Part shown: positions 63,911-64,000 of the stretch, in pieces
How the letters are laid out: each line of letters begins with the position of its first letter
Numbering within the stretch: the first letter of the stretch is position 1
From: Oscillospiraceae bacterium
Lineage (GTDB): Bacteria; Bacillota; Clostridia; Oscillospirales; Acutalibacteraceae
Assembly (NCBI GenBank): GCA_031268405.1
Contig: JAIRXF010000017.1
Coordinates: forward strand, 33,343-97,342
DNA length: 64,000 nucleotides
Direction of reading: 5' to 3'
The notes under the pieces: generated by a model
The model's input: the letters and a program-made list of their open reading frames with translations, nothing else
What the model was told of the DNA's origin: nothing
Database searches by the model: none
Translations under genes and position numbers: made by a program

Positions 63911-64000
63911 AACTAAGTTTAGTGTTATCAACAACAATGGCGTCTGGAGCAAGTTTTAGAGGGGAGAGAACCCTATTTTTGTCGTTGTGATCTCGGGCTT

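Noticed and set aside
1..64000. CRISPR arrays, rRNA genes and intact insertion sequences
   Set aside because: No regular short repeats with spacers, no rRNA sequence and no complete transposase gene were seen.

Overview
The window is AT-rich chromosomal DNA (about two thirds A+T by eye) from an endospore-forming member of the Bacillota, most likely a clostridium. The evidence is a spoIIE gene, a spoIVB gene and a Ger(x)C germination lipoprotein. These sit among typical Gram-positive housekeeping genes (hprK, rnjA, recX, pgsA, lspA, alr, polA, uvrA, efp, ackA). TGA is used as a stop, so the standard bacterial code applies. GTG and TTG starts behind strong GGAGG-type ribosome sites are common.

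Layout. Positions 1-1815 hold two surface proteins, the first cut by the left edge. Both end in a matching P-x-T-(S/A)-D-N motif, a hydrophobic segment and a basic tail, which looks like a non-canonical sorting signal. Positions 1992-6764 hold a ComEA-like protein and a small surface-glycan locus (priming sugar transferase, FemAB-like acyltransferase, CBS-nucleotidyltransferase), then alr. Positions 6999-9623 hold a degenerate ApbE homologue and an M18 aminopeptidase. A tRNA-Leu at 9881 precedes an accessory operon at 10489-18174.

That operon has seven co-directional genes: a DUF2156/GNAT-like transferase, a RaSEA-like radical SAM enzyme with a Cys-rich tail, a second radical SAM enzyme, an ATP-grasp ligase, an unrecognised 154-residue protein, a secreted M20 amidohydrolase and a one-subunit ABC exporter. 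It reads as a small-molecule or modified-peptide biosynthesis, export and processing cluster that I cannot match to a named pathway. It ends beside a decayed phage-like stretch (18.3-18.7 kb) with a segment resembling ERF recombination proteins.

Positions 19094-35680 are mostly housekeeping: DUF378, Ger(x)C, DEAD-box helicase, ackA, efp, uvrA, an M23 envelope peptidase, a GT8 glycosyltransferase, a laccase-domain protein, a 5'-nucleotidase and asnB. At 31213-31420 there is a free-standing promoter-terminator unit that probably makes a small RNA. At 35902-37164 lies a striking fusion: a Nif11-type double-glycine leader, a membrane segment, a low-complexity linker and a DUF1810 domain.

Positions 38144-50490 carry rnjA, pgsA, recX, a PHP phosphoesterase, hprK, the ppa-lspA-rluD operon, an aspartokinase lacking ACT domains, polA and three of the five tRNAs. 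Positions 50704-62903 carry a secreted M13-like metallopeptidase with a possible mRNA-stabilising Shine-Dalgarno in its leader, spoIIE, tatD, metG, an orphan ABC ATPase, spoIVB, a divergent MreB paralogue and a LemA-TPM pair. The last 1.1 kb holds no long gene, only a pair of roughly 62-bp direct repeats, a hairpin and a possible 30-codon gene.
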